From Lineus longissimus (taxonomy: Eukaryota; Nemertea; Pilidiophora; Heteronemertea; Lineidae), in assembly GCF_910592395.1 (NCBI RefSeq), contig NC_088310.1:1991501-2055500 (forward strand): a DNA stretch of 64,000 nucleotides. The letters run 5' to 3'. The notes beneath the pieces were generated by a model. It saw nothing but the letters and a program-made list of their open reading frames with translations, had not been told where the DNA came from and did no database searches. This document shows, piece by piece, positions 31,501 through 42,400 of the stretch. The first letter of the stretch is position 1; the number at the start of each line of letters is the position of its first letter. The translations under genes were made by a program, and so were the position numbers.

Positions 31501-33295
31501 TGGGATTCTAACACATTTGCCATTGATAGTTCCTGTTTATACCTGCTCTATATGTTTCCTATAGAATCACTCTGTTCTGCCGCCACCACACAAGAACAGC
31601 CTGCCGCAAATTACATTATTGATTTACGAGTTGAGAATAGATTTTGGACAGTGCTGCCATCTCTTGTTCGAGAGTGGAGTAACACTACTGTCTGATGGAT
31701 GCTTTCACATAATATATTCTAGTCCCTTCAGTATTTATGTCTCTAAAAGATGTCATTGTGGAAAATACCAGATCATGTTTTGGAGACTGCAATTTGCACC
31801 TCAGATGGTGGAGTGTCTGCACTGTGTGGTACATAAATAACCCTGAAGTGGTAATCAGTGATGGTCGTGAGACCTTTAAAGGCTAAGTTGGTTAGTCATA
31901 CAAATGTCAGTTGATAATTAATTGTGTTGTTCATGTGACACTAGCACCTAATACATGGGAAGAGATAACCCTTTTCTCATCGTCTGTGTTTTTGATATTG
32001 GCCATCTCAAACTGTTGCAGTTGCAAGTTTCTTTACCTCACTTTCTCCCATTCTATCATTTCCAACTTCTCCTTGTAGAATGAGATGCCCGGTGTTGAAC
32101 GTCCGTGCTATTCCGCTATCTGCCATAATGATGGTGACATCATCAAGGCGCGTGACTGTGTCTTGCTGCGTTCTGGACCAAGAAAGAAGGATCTGCCATT
32201 CATCGCAAAGATAACTGCGTTCTTCGAGAAAGATGGTAAGATGCTTTGACTGAGTCGATTCTCCAATTTGTGCGTTCATTCTTGTGACCATTTAATGTGT
32301 GCCGCTATGGTTGGGTGCCAAGTCAAGTGGTATTATTGGCCAGTAGTTGCTCCATATTCAGGTATGGAGAAGAGGCCCATCATAGGTTATACTTGAAGTA
32401 TGGAGAAGAGGCCCATCATAGGTTATACTTGAAGTATGGAGAAGAGGCCCATCGTAGGTACTTGAAGTATGGAGAAGAGGCCCATCGTAGGTTATACTTG
32501 AAGTATGGAGAAGAGGCCCATCATAGGTTATACTTGATTTGTGATTTTGCATTTGCGTCTTTTTCACCAAGCTTTCATTTCTACTCCAGGTGAGAAGATG
32601 ATGAGCATCCTGTGGTATTATCGCCCTGAGCACACAGAAGCTGGCCGTCAGCCCAATCATCTGCCAGCAGAGCTGTTTGCATCGAAGCACAAAGATGAGA
32701 ACAGTATAGCATGTATTGAGGACAAGTGCCTTGTCATGTCTGTAGGAAAATACTGCAGGTTTGTTACTCTTTCTTGTGGGATTCATCTTTTGATGACTTA
32801 GTTTGATTTGGCTGTTTTGGAGTCATTCAGTTGAGGGTTAGAGTTTTACTGTCAGTTAGCTATCAGAATGTTTTGGTACATTATAGACGAAAACCACCTA
32901 TGAAAGTGAACTTAGAGACCTTCTGATCTTGAGTCATAACAGGACTCCCTTATGCTGTTGGGATAACTGCAAGACCTTAGGCTAATGAATCTTTTGCCAA
33001 GTAGACTTCATCCACTGACAGTTCTTCTGATCATCAAACCTACAGTGCTTTTTCAACTTTCACCTTGATTGAGCTTCATCCTGTATCTAACGGTGTTTTG
33101 TTTTTCAGATATCGAGCAAAACTGAAACTCCTGGAAGAAAATCTGCCATTTAGTTATTCGAAGCAGACGCTTGTACCCAAAGCAGACGACGTACCAACTG
33201 AATGCTTGCCAACTGACGTCGACCCAGAGACTGTCTTCCTCTGTCGCTCTGTCTACGACTTTAGACAGAAACGTATCTTGAAGAATCCATCCTGA
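19593..33295 (+). CDS. BAHD1: BAHD1 homologue, BAH-domain heterochromatin factor, about 1579 aa
   Basis: Homologue of BAHD1, a nuclear protein that promotes heterochromatin and binds H3K27me3 through its BAH domain. Exons: 19593-19670, 24173-26171, 28580-30729, 32079-32235, 32590-32758, 33109-33295, all in phase. The start is MATTSKMGSNDWNTKRKKTP. Exon 2 encodes a lysine-rich disordered region, two ASLNA motifs (24902-24916 and 25385-25399) that also occur twice in vertebrate BAHD1, an acidic serine stretch, and a proline-rich end. Exon 3 encodes a Q/P-rich stretch followed by another long basic region. The last three exons form the BAH domain: VLLRSGPRKKDLPFIAKITA, MMSILWYYRPEHTEAGR, CIEDKC, and a C terminus (VYDFRQKRILKNPS) nearly identical to vertebrate BAHD1. 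Human BAHD1 is 780 aa, so this copy is about twice as long, all in disordered sequence. Exon 1 is less certain because intron 1 is 4.5 kb. Confidence 0.88.
19671..24172 (+). other. BAHD1 intron 1 (4.5 kb)
   Basis: No coding exon with protein similarity was recognised. It contains the TA-flanked inverted-repeat element at 20208-20372. The rest is AT-rich sequence with short ORFs that I cannot support as genes. Confidence 0.5.
20208..20372. mobile_element. Short TA-flanked inverted-repeat element (MITE-like)
   Basis: The segment 20210-20370 begins CAGTAGAACCCTC and ends so that its reverse complement reads CAGTGGACACTCC. It is flanked by TA on each side, the duplication made by Tc1/mariner-type transposases. 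The inside carries repeated phrases (TAGAGAGGT, GTGTCCT, AATTTGGGACCAAAAC). A diverged relative lies at 51391-51490. No ORF. Confidence 0.6.
26172..28579 (+). other. BAHD1 intron 2 (2.4 kb)
   Basis: The reading frame of exon 2 runs on to 26383, but a good donor (GTAAGT at 26172) and the matching phase of the acceptor at 28579 show it is spliced. No other exon or repeat was recognised. Confidence 0.55.
28850..29290 (+). other. Q/P-rich low-complexity repeat region of the BAHD1 homologue
   Basis: Within exon 3 the coding sequence becomes a degenerate repeat of about 8-10 residues, with units such as APQQFSSQQS, GPQQYPTQQS and APQQFSHQQS. Gln, Pro, Ser and aromatic Phe/Tyr dominate. Such composition is typical of prion-like disordered segments that can drive condensation. 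That function is inferred from composition only. Confidence 0.75.
32363..32538. repeat. 36-bp minisatellite, five units, in a BAH-domain intron
   Basis: Units begin TATGGAGAAGAGGCCCATC and start at 32363, 32399, 32435, 32468 and 32504. Four are about 36 bp; the third is 33 bp through loss of three bases. It fills much of the 354-bp intron between exons 32079-32235 and 32590-32758. Units are nearly identical, so the array is young. Confidence 0.9.
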
Positions 33296-33960
33296 AGTTG
33301 TGAATAACTAGGAGAAATTATGGAGACATGGCATCTTTTGTTGACATAGCTTGACTCTGTTGGCGCTGGATGGTGTATTCAAGTCCTGGAGTTCTCACCC
33401 GATGATGATGGGTGGCGAAACCCTGTGGCAACGACAACAGTTTCTTCCGTGCAAATGATAAATTTTGTAGCCTCTGCACAACTTATTATGATGGATAGGA
33501 AAGCTAGATTGTGCCGTTGTTTTCAATGGACTTGTAAAAGAACTCACCTGCAGCTTTGTCCAAAAAGAAGTCTGCACAGTAAATCACAAGCTATAGTGAT
33601 TTGCATGCTTGTAGAATTCTGGTAATTCCAAAAAACATGATTTGTGACTTGTGATTGTTTTCATACAAGGTGCAAGCCGTCTGCCTGCAGTCTAAAATTT
33701 GATACCTTGCGGTCTGTTGAAAGGCACTAACTCTCTTGGTTTTATACTTCCTTCAAATGTACTTTATAAGCCCATGACGCTTTTGTATAGCATTTCCTGT
33801 TTGTAGTCTCCTTGGTCGATTTCTCGCAAACTTAGATTTAGTATGACAGTGCAGACAGCTGTGCTCAGGTTCCTAGTTGAACATGCTGTATTCAAGACGT
33901 ATGCATCCAAGTTTTAGTGCCTGCACCTGTGACGTCTAATATTCATGGGCAACTGCATGG

Positions 33961-33966
33961 AATAAA
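33961..33966 (+). other. Probable BAHD1 polyadenylation signal
   Basis: AATAAA 666 bases after the BAHD1 stop codon. It is the first clear hexamer downstream. Confidence 0.4.
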
Positions 33967-36900
33967 AGATGTTTGCAGTTACTTCCTTTGTCTTTAAACT
34001 GCTTCTTGGTAATTGACTGGCATGTATTACATCAGAAACCTATCAATGAATCAAAGGTGATACACATTTATCATCTGCATGGAGTCTATAGGCCCGAGCC
34101 AGCGAGGTCAGATTAAGTGACACAAAGGCGTCAATAGTGATATCTCCTATCTCACAGCACATCAAGTTATTCATGCTTGTACAATGAATCTATTAAACAT
34201 GGCATTAAATACAAGCCAGTCTTCTCGCTGTGCATTTTAGTCACCTACAGACCACAAACTTGATGCCTTGCTGCTACATATAAGTTCCTGTTTAACTCTT
34301 GTAATGTGATGTGGTGTATTTTGTTGTAGATATTCGGCTAAGTGGCACTTTTAAAACCTTCACTTACCGTAAAATTTGTTGTCAAATGTTTACATGTATG
34401 GAGAATATCAAGACTTAACTAAACTTGCTGTGATTAAAGACAACCCTTTATTGGCATCAATGGGCGTAACTACACTCAAATACCATTGTCTTGTTGACAC
34501 GAAGACTGGTGACTCTTACTTTTCTGTGTTAGAGATAGATGTCCGATATTTTCAAACCAGTAAACTGATAATAATTTGATGTGATATTGTCCTTGTTTGA
34601 CTAGGCTTTGCCCTTTATATTGGGTTTGTGGTCATACTTTTAAGCACGTCCGCACATTTTTCTGATTATCAGGACCCTTTACGCAAAACAACTTGGCATA
34701 GATGGACAGCAAATGCAAATAACTGCCCAAATTCTTGACCACCTCAGATGTGTTCGTATTTAAAGTATGGCCATTTGTAGACATTTGGCCAAAATAACTC
34801 TAGTTTTCTTATGTTCGAAGAATGTCTTTTATTCTGTTTTTGCCAACAGGCAGTTATTTTCTTCCAACTCTCACATCGTTATAATTTTCACCTGAACATC
34901 GGGCGTTTATTTTGTTGACCACTTTTGGTCAAGTACACTCTATTTTGGCGGACACCTTATGGATTATCTCTGAACTGTTTACAGTCTTCTTCTGTAAGAA
35001 AGAAAATCTACATCTGCATTCGTAAAATAAGACAGGGGGTTGCAAATGCTCTAGTTTTACTGATATGAGATCGCTTTGTCAGTTACTATGAAAAAAACAC
35101 CAAGGCCAGGCCGGAATATGATGTGATGGCCATTGGACCACTTACATACATGTGCTCGTGATCTTACCAAAGTAGTTAAGTCAGTTGCCCATGATTGTGA
35201 TTGCTACTTTCTGCACAGAATCGGGACGGGGACGGCGGGGCCTCTTAAATTAGGATTAGGATGTGGATGCATTTAGGGGTGTTGTGTTGGCGCTAGGCTC
35301 GCATTGATTAGTGTTGTGTCAGGCAGAACCAGTATTCAAAAACAGAAATGCATGTATATATGGTTTTGGGTTGGTTTGAAGGTCACAGATTTATAGACGA
35401 TCACTTTGGTCTCGGTAGACTGGTTGACTTTTTGAAAGTCATGTTATGCAATTAAAGTATTTATTCTAGACGGTTAAGATGTAAGATATTATATCAAGTA
35501 TGTTGTTGTTTTTGATTGTACATACTTTAAATGGAATAGAAATATATATATTAGTATATTCTGATATTATAATCATACAGTGTGTCTCTGTAAATGGTTA
35601 CCATGTCGTTTATGATTCCAGGTGCTTGGTAGGACTTGCATTATCCTTTTCTTATGGACGGCACAATATTCCGAAGTAGGACCATGATTATGACTAAAAA
35701 TGTGTGCTTTCTCCTGATAATACAATCATTGTCAGGTGGTATATTAGGACAGAGGCTGCTCTATTTACCCTGTTGTATCACTGTATATCCTGGTCTTCGT
35801 TAAAAATGGATGACGTATAATATCGCACCATATGAAATACTTCGATTATTTAAAATTCTATTACTGTTTGAATTTTTTGTGGTTATTTAATTCTTATATC
35901 TCCGCCTAAGGTAATCTTTGCATTGTGTTGTTTTCAGTTATAGTTTTGGAAAAACTTCAGGTAATGAAACGTCAGGTAATGAACGGACATACCCTTATTC
36001 TTGGCGCTTTTATCTCTGTAATACCTGACTGGTGCCTCATGATCTACTGCACTAGATTTGGTTGTATCATGAGTATCAAGTCAGATTTGGATGTACATGG
36101 TGACGTTACTGATGTCCGAATCCTTACATATAAAATGGCACCCGTCATGTGCTACTCTAACCCAAAGTTTTCCTTACTAGATTTTATTGAATTCGCTTAA
36201 TCGTGTGAAATGTATTTTGTCAATTCTGTCATTCTGGATGGTGATTATATCTTGTTTATTATCGTTTGAGTAGATTATCCTGAATTATATTACTGTTCTT
36301 GAAATTGCTTTTAAGAAAGTTTAATCTGATAAGTCTGTGGTTAGGGCTTACTCTTTTTGGTATCATTCCTGTTTTGTACATGCGAAAGCAGATTCAACAA
36401 ATAGAAAAGAGATTTCGAAAACTTGAGAGTTAACGTTATTCATGAACTGCATCTTAGGCATATTGAAAATATCTTTTGGGTCTAACATATGAGGCTGGGC
36501 CTTCTTCCATTTTTTGGGTTGTTTGGTTCAAGTGTTCTTTTCTGTTAATCTTTGGTATGACAAGAAGAGTATAGACAACTCAAGTTTGCACGGATCTCTT
36601 AATTTTCTTCAATTTGGTTACAATGTTGTCGATAATGACTGAGAATACACCTCAAAATGTTGGAACTGACTTGCTTAGATTATAGTTCATTTCACCCAGT
36701 TTTGGGCAATGGCCCGCTGTATACATTACATGGAATATACTGATGATTCTGTCCTGGCTCAGTGAAGTGAACTATTTCAAGTACTGCTGAAGAGACGATA
36801 TCCTTAAATACATGTAAGGTGTTTTTTCTGTGTTTATATGATAGAAGTGTATAATGATGTAATGTTTTCCTCCTGAAAGATGTACTATTCTATATATTTT

Positions 36901-38196
36901 GTGGAAATGTACTTAATACTATGAGGTGCAAATGGACGTCCACAACAATCAAAGTCATATGGAAAGCTCCATCCACCGTCTTGGGTGAAACTGTTATTGA
37001 AACCATTGGCGTTTTTGGCATGATATATACGTGGGCAATCTTATCTACAAAAAACCTCCAATCTGTCCATCTTCTTTGCTGTGTTCGAAAAGAAGGTTGT
37101 AATGCTTCAGGCAGATGTTTATAAGGGAATAGTTCTCTTATGTTTCATTGGCCTCCTGCAGACAATGTGCAACACTATCTTCTGATCTTACTCGGCATTG
37201 TTCTTCATGACCTGACTGTGGACAAGGTGACAATAAACATCATTAAATGTATGTTTCTCAGTTGTGTTAATAAAGACTCTCCTTTAAAAATAAACAGGCT
37301 AATGCTGTTTGAAGAAAGGGAGTGCTACTTGCTTCTTTTCTGCAGAAGCATATGGAGGTGTCCGCCATGTTGTAAATTCGAAAGATGTTGATTGACAACC
37401 GATTTTCTCTCGTGAAATCTGTCCCAAATGTCCACAAGGTATGATATATTATTGTTGACTATTGGATTGGTAGATATAGTTGTCGTTTATTGGAGGTAGA
37501 ACAGATCAATGAATTAATATTTTATCGTTTACCCATAATATACGCGCACTTCCTGTCAACTGGACCCATGTTTGCACTAGAATGGCTTCATTTAAGTCTC
37601 TCAGTGTTTTGTGTAAAATAAGGTGGCGCTGATTTTCACTGGGGTGTGTCCAAATTGACCTCCCATCATTGTCACAACAATGCAATACCCAAGTGACAGC
37701 ACCATGTAGCGTTGGGCATAGTTTTCTGGTGCCTTGTTCAGTGTCTTTACATCACCTCTGAAGCCATTATGTTGCACAGGACACTGACAGACTTGAACTT
37801 AAGATAAATGTGAGCCATGTAGAGTTAGGTACTAAGGTGATTGACAGCGGCCTGGGCCTGGAGTGCTCAGTCCTATGTCGGACCTGGAGTCTTTCTTATT
37901 GCAGCATCCCAGGCACAGTAACACTGTCAATGACCCACTTTGCACTCCTATCCCAGTATTTTATTCCATATATTTTATGTGTGAATCAGCGTCCTCGTTC
38001 ACAGTCGCAACATGCAATAAAAAAAAATCTGCAGAAACTTTACTGTTTTACTTTTGTTTTTCTTACTCTCTGTATGTATCCTTCCAAAAAATATACAAGC
38101 GAGCTCCCTTATAATAGGTTCAGTATGTTTCAAAACATGAACGTGGGTTGAGGATTACTCCGTAGTGATCTTTGCTATCGAGCTCGTTCATTGGTG

Positions 38197-38342
38197 CTCA
38201 CCATGGTGAATGCAGCGTTCACCATGGTGAATCCAAAGTTTACCATGCTCACCATGGTGAATGTAGAATTTACAATGCTCACCATGGTAAAGTATTTCAC
38301 CGTCCCAATTCACTATGGTGAAGTGCTGTCAGTTTGCCATGG
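38197..38342. repeat. Array of CACCATGGTG palindromes
   Basis: Six palindromic cores centred on CCATGG (one mutated to CTATGG) start at 38201, 38222, 38252, 38282, 38313 and 38337. The fullest copy reads TTCACCATGGTGAA, a perfect 14-bp palindrome. Three consecutive spacings are 30, 30 and 31 bp, close to three helical turns; the outer ones are 21 and 24. No gene overlaps. It may be an array of protein-binding sites or simply a decayed satellite. Confidence 0.7.
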
Positions 38343-39015
38343 TCAAATTGAGACACCGTCAATTCCTTTACCGTCATTGGATCGATGCCACCAGATTTTT
38401 TGTTTTGTAAAGGTTTCGGGATACGACCAATGCATGCGAGCACCTGCGGCGGAACCCCAAACCGCCCTCTCGATCTATCCGTGGGCCACGCCACTAGACT
38501 GTCAGCGCTCACGGACTCCGGACCTCCAGACTTTAGAGACCGTGACTCCGTGACTCACTTATATGTGGTGTTTTTTTCACATGCATTGGTCTCGTGGTTT
38601 ACGGAAAAGTAGGCCTAAAATGTAATAGTGTCTAAAAACAATATCCAGTTAATGGAATTACATTTTTTCCATTACTGTTTGCTTAATATTGCCCTATCAC
38701 CTTTTTCATTAATCAATTTTGAGCATTATGTTTACAACGCAGTTATTATAGCACGAAATATATGAGTCTAAAATGCCAATACTTGCAACTGTCTATGTTA
38801 ATCACTGAAATCTTAGTGTACTAATTGCTCGCTATAAGCTAGGTTATTGCGCCCCTAAACCAACGTACTGACAACGCTACCTCCCCGGAACTCAAACTTT
38901 AACGTGAGTTAATTGTAATCTACTCTCCTTTGAGATGAATTCTTCTTCTTCTATGAGTTATCAGGTGTGGATCTGCTCGGGCGGCTCTGGGTGTAACAAA
39001 ATTTGTTATCTTGCC

Positions 39016-39112
39016 AGGTCTGGTTGTGACAGTATCTGCAATCTCATCAGGTCTGGTTTTGACAGTATCTGCAATCTCACCAGGTCTGGTTGTGGCACCA
39101 TCTGCATCTGCG
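39016..39112. repeat. 33-bp tandem repeat, three units
   Basis: Units starting at 39016, 39049 and 39082 each begin AGGTCTGGTT and continue with GACAGTATCTGCAATCTCA, the third more diverged. The length is a multiple of three and the + frame is open, but no gene evidence supports coding. It lies about 340 bp upstream of the ACSS1 start. Confidence 0.85.
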
Positions 39113-39449
39113 AATCCCATGGGGACGTTTTATGTGCGTACTGTGTAGTATGGATGGCCAACGGCAGGGGAGCCCTGTACGGGATTGATAGTGAAAGTAG
39201 GTCACTCTCGTCTGTCGTCGGATCGGACTAGTTCAAGTTGCTAATTGCAAGGGGTGGCTAAAGGTTTTGTTCTCGTTATATTTTGATCTGTTGAGAAATA
39301 TCAGCTTATTCTAGCAATCAGATTGTAAGAAGTACTGGACTTTTGTCTCTCACCATTTAACTCGCAATGAATAGCTGGGGTTTGGAAAACGTGTGCACTG
39401 CCATTTTAATTTCCACCTCCAGCAATGGACTCGTCTATCAACACAAATC

Positions 39450-42400
39450 ATGGCGGTGGTGTTGAGGGAAGGGAGGTTTCTACAACTGCAATTTGCCCGA
39501 TTTCTCGGTGTTCGTTGCTCAAATCATGTTAGAAACTGTCAACCAAGTGTTCAAAGTTGTCGAGCAGCCTCTGGTGGTCAAATTTTAACTTCCCCACTCC
39601 CAGAATTCGATGGATTGAAGAATATTCGGAGTTATGAAGACCTTCACAAGTTCAGTTTGGAAGAGCCTAACATTTTCTGGGGCAGGTTGGCCAGAAGTCG
39701 ACTCACCTGGTTCAAAGACTTTGATGAAGTCAAAGATGTTGATATGGATGGTGGAAAAATTAAATGGTTTTTGAATGGGAAAATAAATGCCTCAGGTAAA
39801 TTGTAGCATTGGGTCAGTCCGACTAGTAGAGTAGGTTTAATGTAACTGTTTTTTCTTTTTCATATTCTTAAGTTCCATTATGGGCCTGGCATTGACGGTC
39901 GATTGTGACTGTCTGCAGGGCTGAGTGAGAGAGATGCCTGGTCACACAGCCGATGCACGATGATGGACGTCTTGGGCTAATAGGACCAGTCTAGGCCTAC
40001 CTACCTACCCCCCCCCCCCCACCATACCATTCCCCTTGATGCTGCTGGGAACAGCTTGCCCCCTGGTCCCAGCATTGTACCTATCAACACAGCAAGGTTA
40101 AAGCTCTGTCTTTTCATAATGAACTTGTTTGTAGTCATAGTCCAGTCCCTATGATGATGTCATACATGATATAGTCACTGAGTCTGTGAAACAACACAGA
40201 ACTTGGCTGAAATGACAGATAGGCCCCAACTGTAAACATTTCGGTCAGAATGCTGGTACATTTGTACCGTGTGTTGAACTCTTGTAGAACCAGGAGCTTA
40301 TACCTCATTCTATCCGATTTCATAAAACACCATGCAGTAATGGTCTCATATTGAGTTCATGCGGTCATTTAACTGATAATCATAATTGCATGATTTGGCA
40401 TTGTGCCCTTGTCATTAGGCTACTGTTGATGTCCGTGCATGTGTATTTGGAACGTATGGGAATGGCCAGTCTGTTGATTCAGACACCTACAAACATACAA
40501 TTACAATTAGAGTTATTACAAACCTGAGCTTTAGAGGTCTTGTACTTTCTACTTCCAGTCAATTGCATTGACCGTCACATTGATTTCAAAAACACAACCA
40601 AAGATCGTGATCGTGTTGCCCTGATTTGGGAGAAAGATGAGCCAGGTTCTGAAGAATACATCACATACAGGTTGGTTGACAGGTTTGATGAACAGAGTTT
40701 CATATCTCATGACCTGGGTTTTCTTAACAGGGTCTCTGTGCACAGGGGCCTCAATCAAGATTCCTGTGTCTTTCTTATTCTATTATAGGATTGATTGATT
40801 GTGAGTCAGACCTGCCAGAAACAATTCCAATTTCTTGAATTTATGTTTCTTCATTGTTCCAGGCAGCTATATGAAATGACCAACAGAATTGCTAACACCC
40901 TGCTAAGCCATGGTGTATCAAAGGGTGATCCAGTTGTCCTCTACCTGCCTGTCTCCCCTATCGTCGTGGCTGCGATGTTAGCCTGTTCCAGGATTGGAGC
41001 GATCCATAGTGTGGTGTTTGCTGGATTCAGTGGTGAGGCACTCAGGTCAAGAATAAATGATGGTGAGTTGGATTGGAATCAAGTACATAAATTAAGAGCC
41101 CTATTTGATTGAGCTAGAAATAAAGAAACCTCTCTTTCCTTTCAGCCAATGCTAAAGTTGTAATCACAGCGGACCAAGGCGTTCGTGGTGGAAAGTTAAT
41201 AGAACTTAAACGAATCGTTGATGCTGCAGTTGCCGAATGTCCAAATGTGGAGAAAGTGTTTGTTTCTCAGAGAACTGGTAATCAGGTGCCGATGGGCAAA
41301 CTGGATGTGCCTTTGGAAAAGGTTAATATTTAGATTATTCTGTGATACATTTTCTTGAGACTTCTATTATCTATAATCCATGAACTTGTCACTTGCAACT
41401 TTACTTAGAATATGTTGAGCAATTAGACTATCAGAGGGTTGGTACTAACAAGGTTCATTCGCTTGTCAAACCACAGACTTATAATTTTAAAGTATCAACA
41501 TATCATAAACATGTTTTAACTTCGTGTATTGCATTTCATTTCCAGGAAATGGCCCAACACTCTACGGAATGCAAACCAAGAGAAATGGACAGTGAGGATT
41601 TCCTGTTCTTTTTATACACCTCGGGGAGTACGGGCAAACCGAAAGGGATTGCTCATTCTCATGCAGGGTATCTGCTCTATGCAATGATGACACACAAGGT
41701 AATAAGATCAATGCAAAAGGATGACTTCTCCAACTTGATGCCCAAATAGTTTAGAACTGGTCTCTGTTGCCTAAAGTGAATTCAAATAACAGGCCATGTG
41801 CCTGATGGCCTCCATACTCGGAACATATCTTGATCATCTCGGGCAACACTTCCTACCTAATGGAGCAAGTCCATAGACAGAACTTTTGTGGATGGCTAGG
41901 TATTGACCCAGAGTATCCATATTCTGCTACCAGAGTCATTGAAAGCTCCAAGTTGAAAGCCCTGTGGTATGTGCTATAGGAAATGAACTTGTGTTCTCCA
42001 TCTTACACATTCAGATCAATTTCTCTTCCAGCTTGTATTCAACTACACCCCTGGTGATATCTATGCGTGTGTTGCCGATATCGGTTGGATCACCGGCCAC
42101 AGCTACGTCCTCTATGGTCCTCTCCTAAATGGTGCTACATCTGTCCTCTTTGAAAGTGTCCCCACCTATCCTGATCCTGGGCGTTACTGGGAAATGGTGC
42201 AAAGACTGAAAATAAAACAATTTTATGGTGCTCCGACAGCGATACGATTGCTTTTACGTTATGGGGAGGAATGGGTCAAGAAATATGACAGGTCAACTTT
42301 ACGGACATTAGGATGTGGTGGGTAGTCTTGTCGTGTTAGACGTTTTGTAACATTACATGCTGTTCAGCAGTGTTTCTTAAGTAAGAAGTACTGCTGTTCA

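Larger units (their letters stand above)
33296..39449. other. Gene-poor region between BAHD1 and ACSS1
   Basis: An AATAAA at 33961-33966 is the likely BAHD1 polyadenylation signal. Beyond it I recognise no exon; ORFs are short and AT-rich. The region holds the palindrome array at 38197-38342 and the 33-bp triplicate at 39016-39112. The last few hundred bases would contain the ACSS1 promoter and 5' UTR. Confidence 0.5.

Noticed and set aside
32358-32786. 142-codon minus frame with repeated ITYDGPLLHTSS
   Set aside because: It is a reading of the intronic 36-bp minisatellite running into BAH-domain exon antisense.
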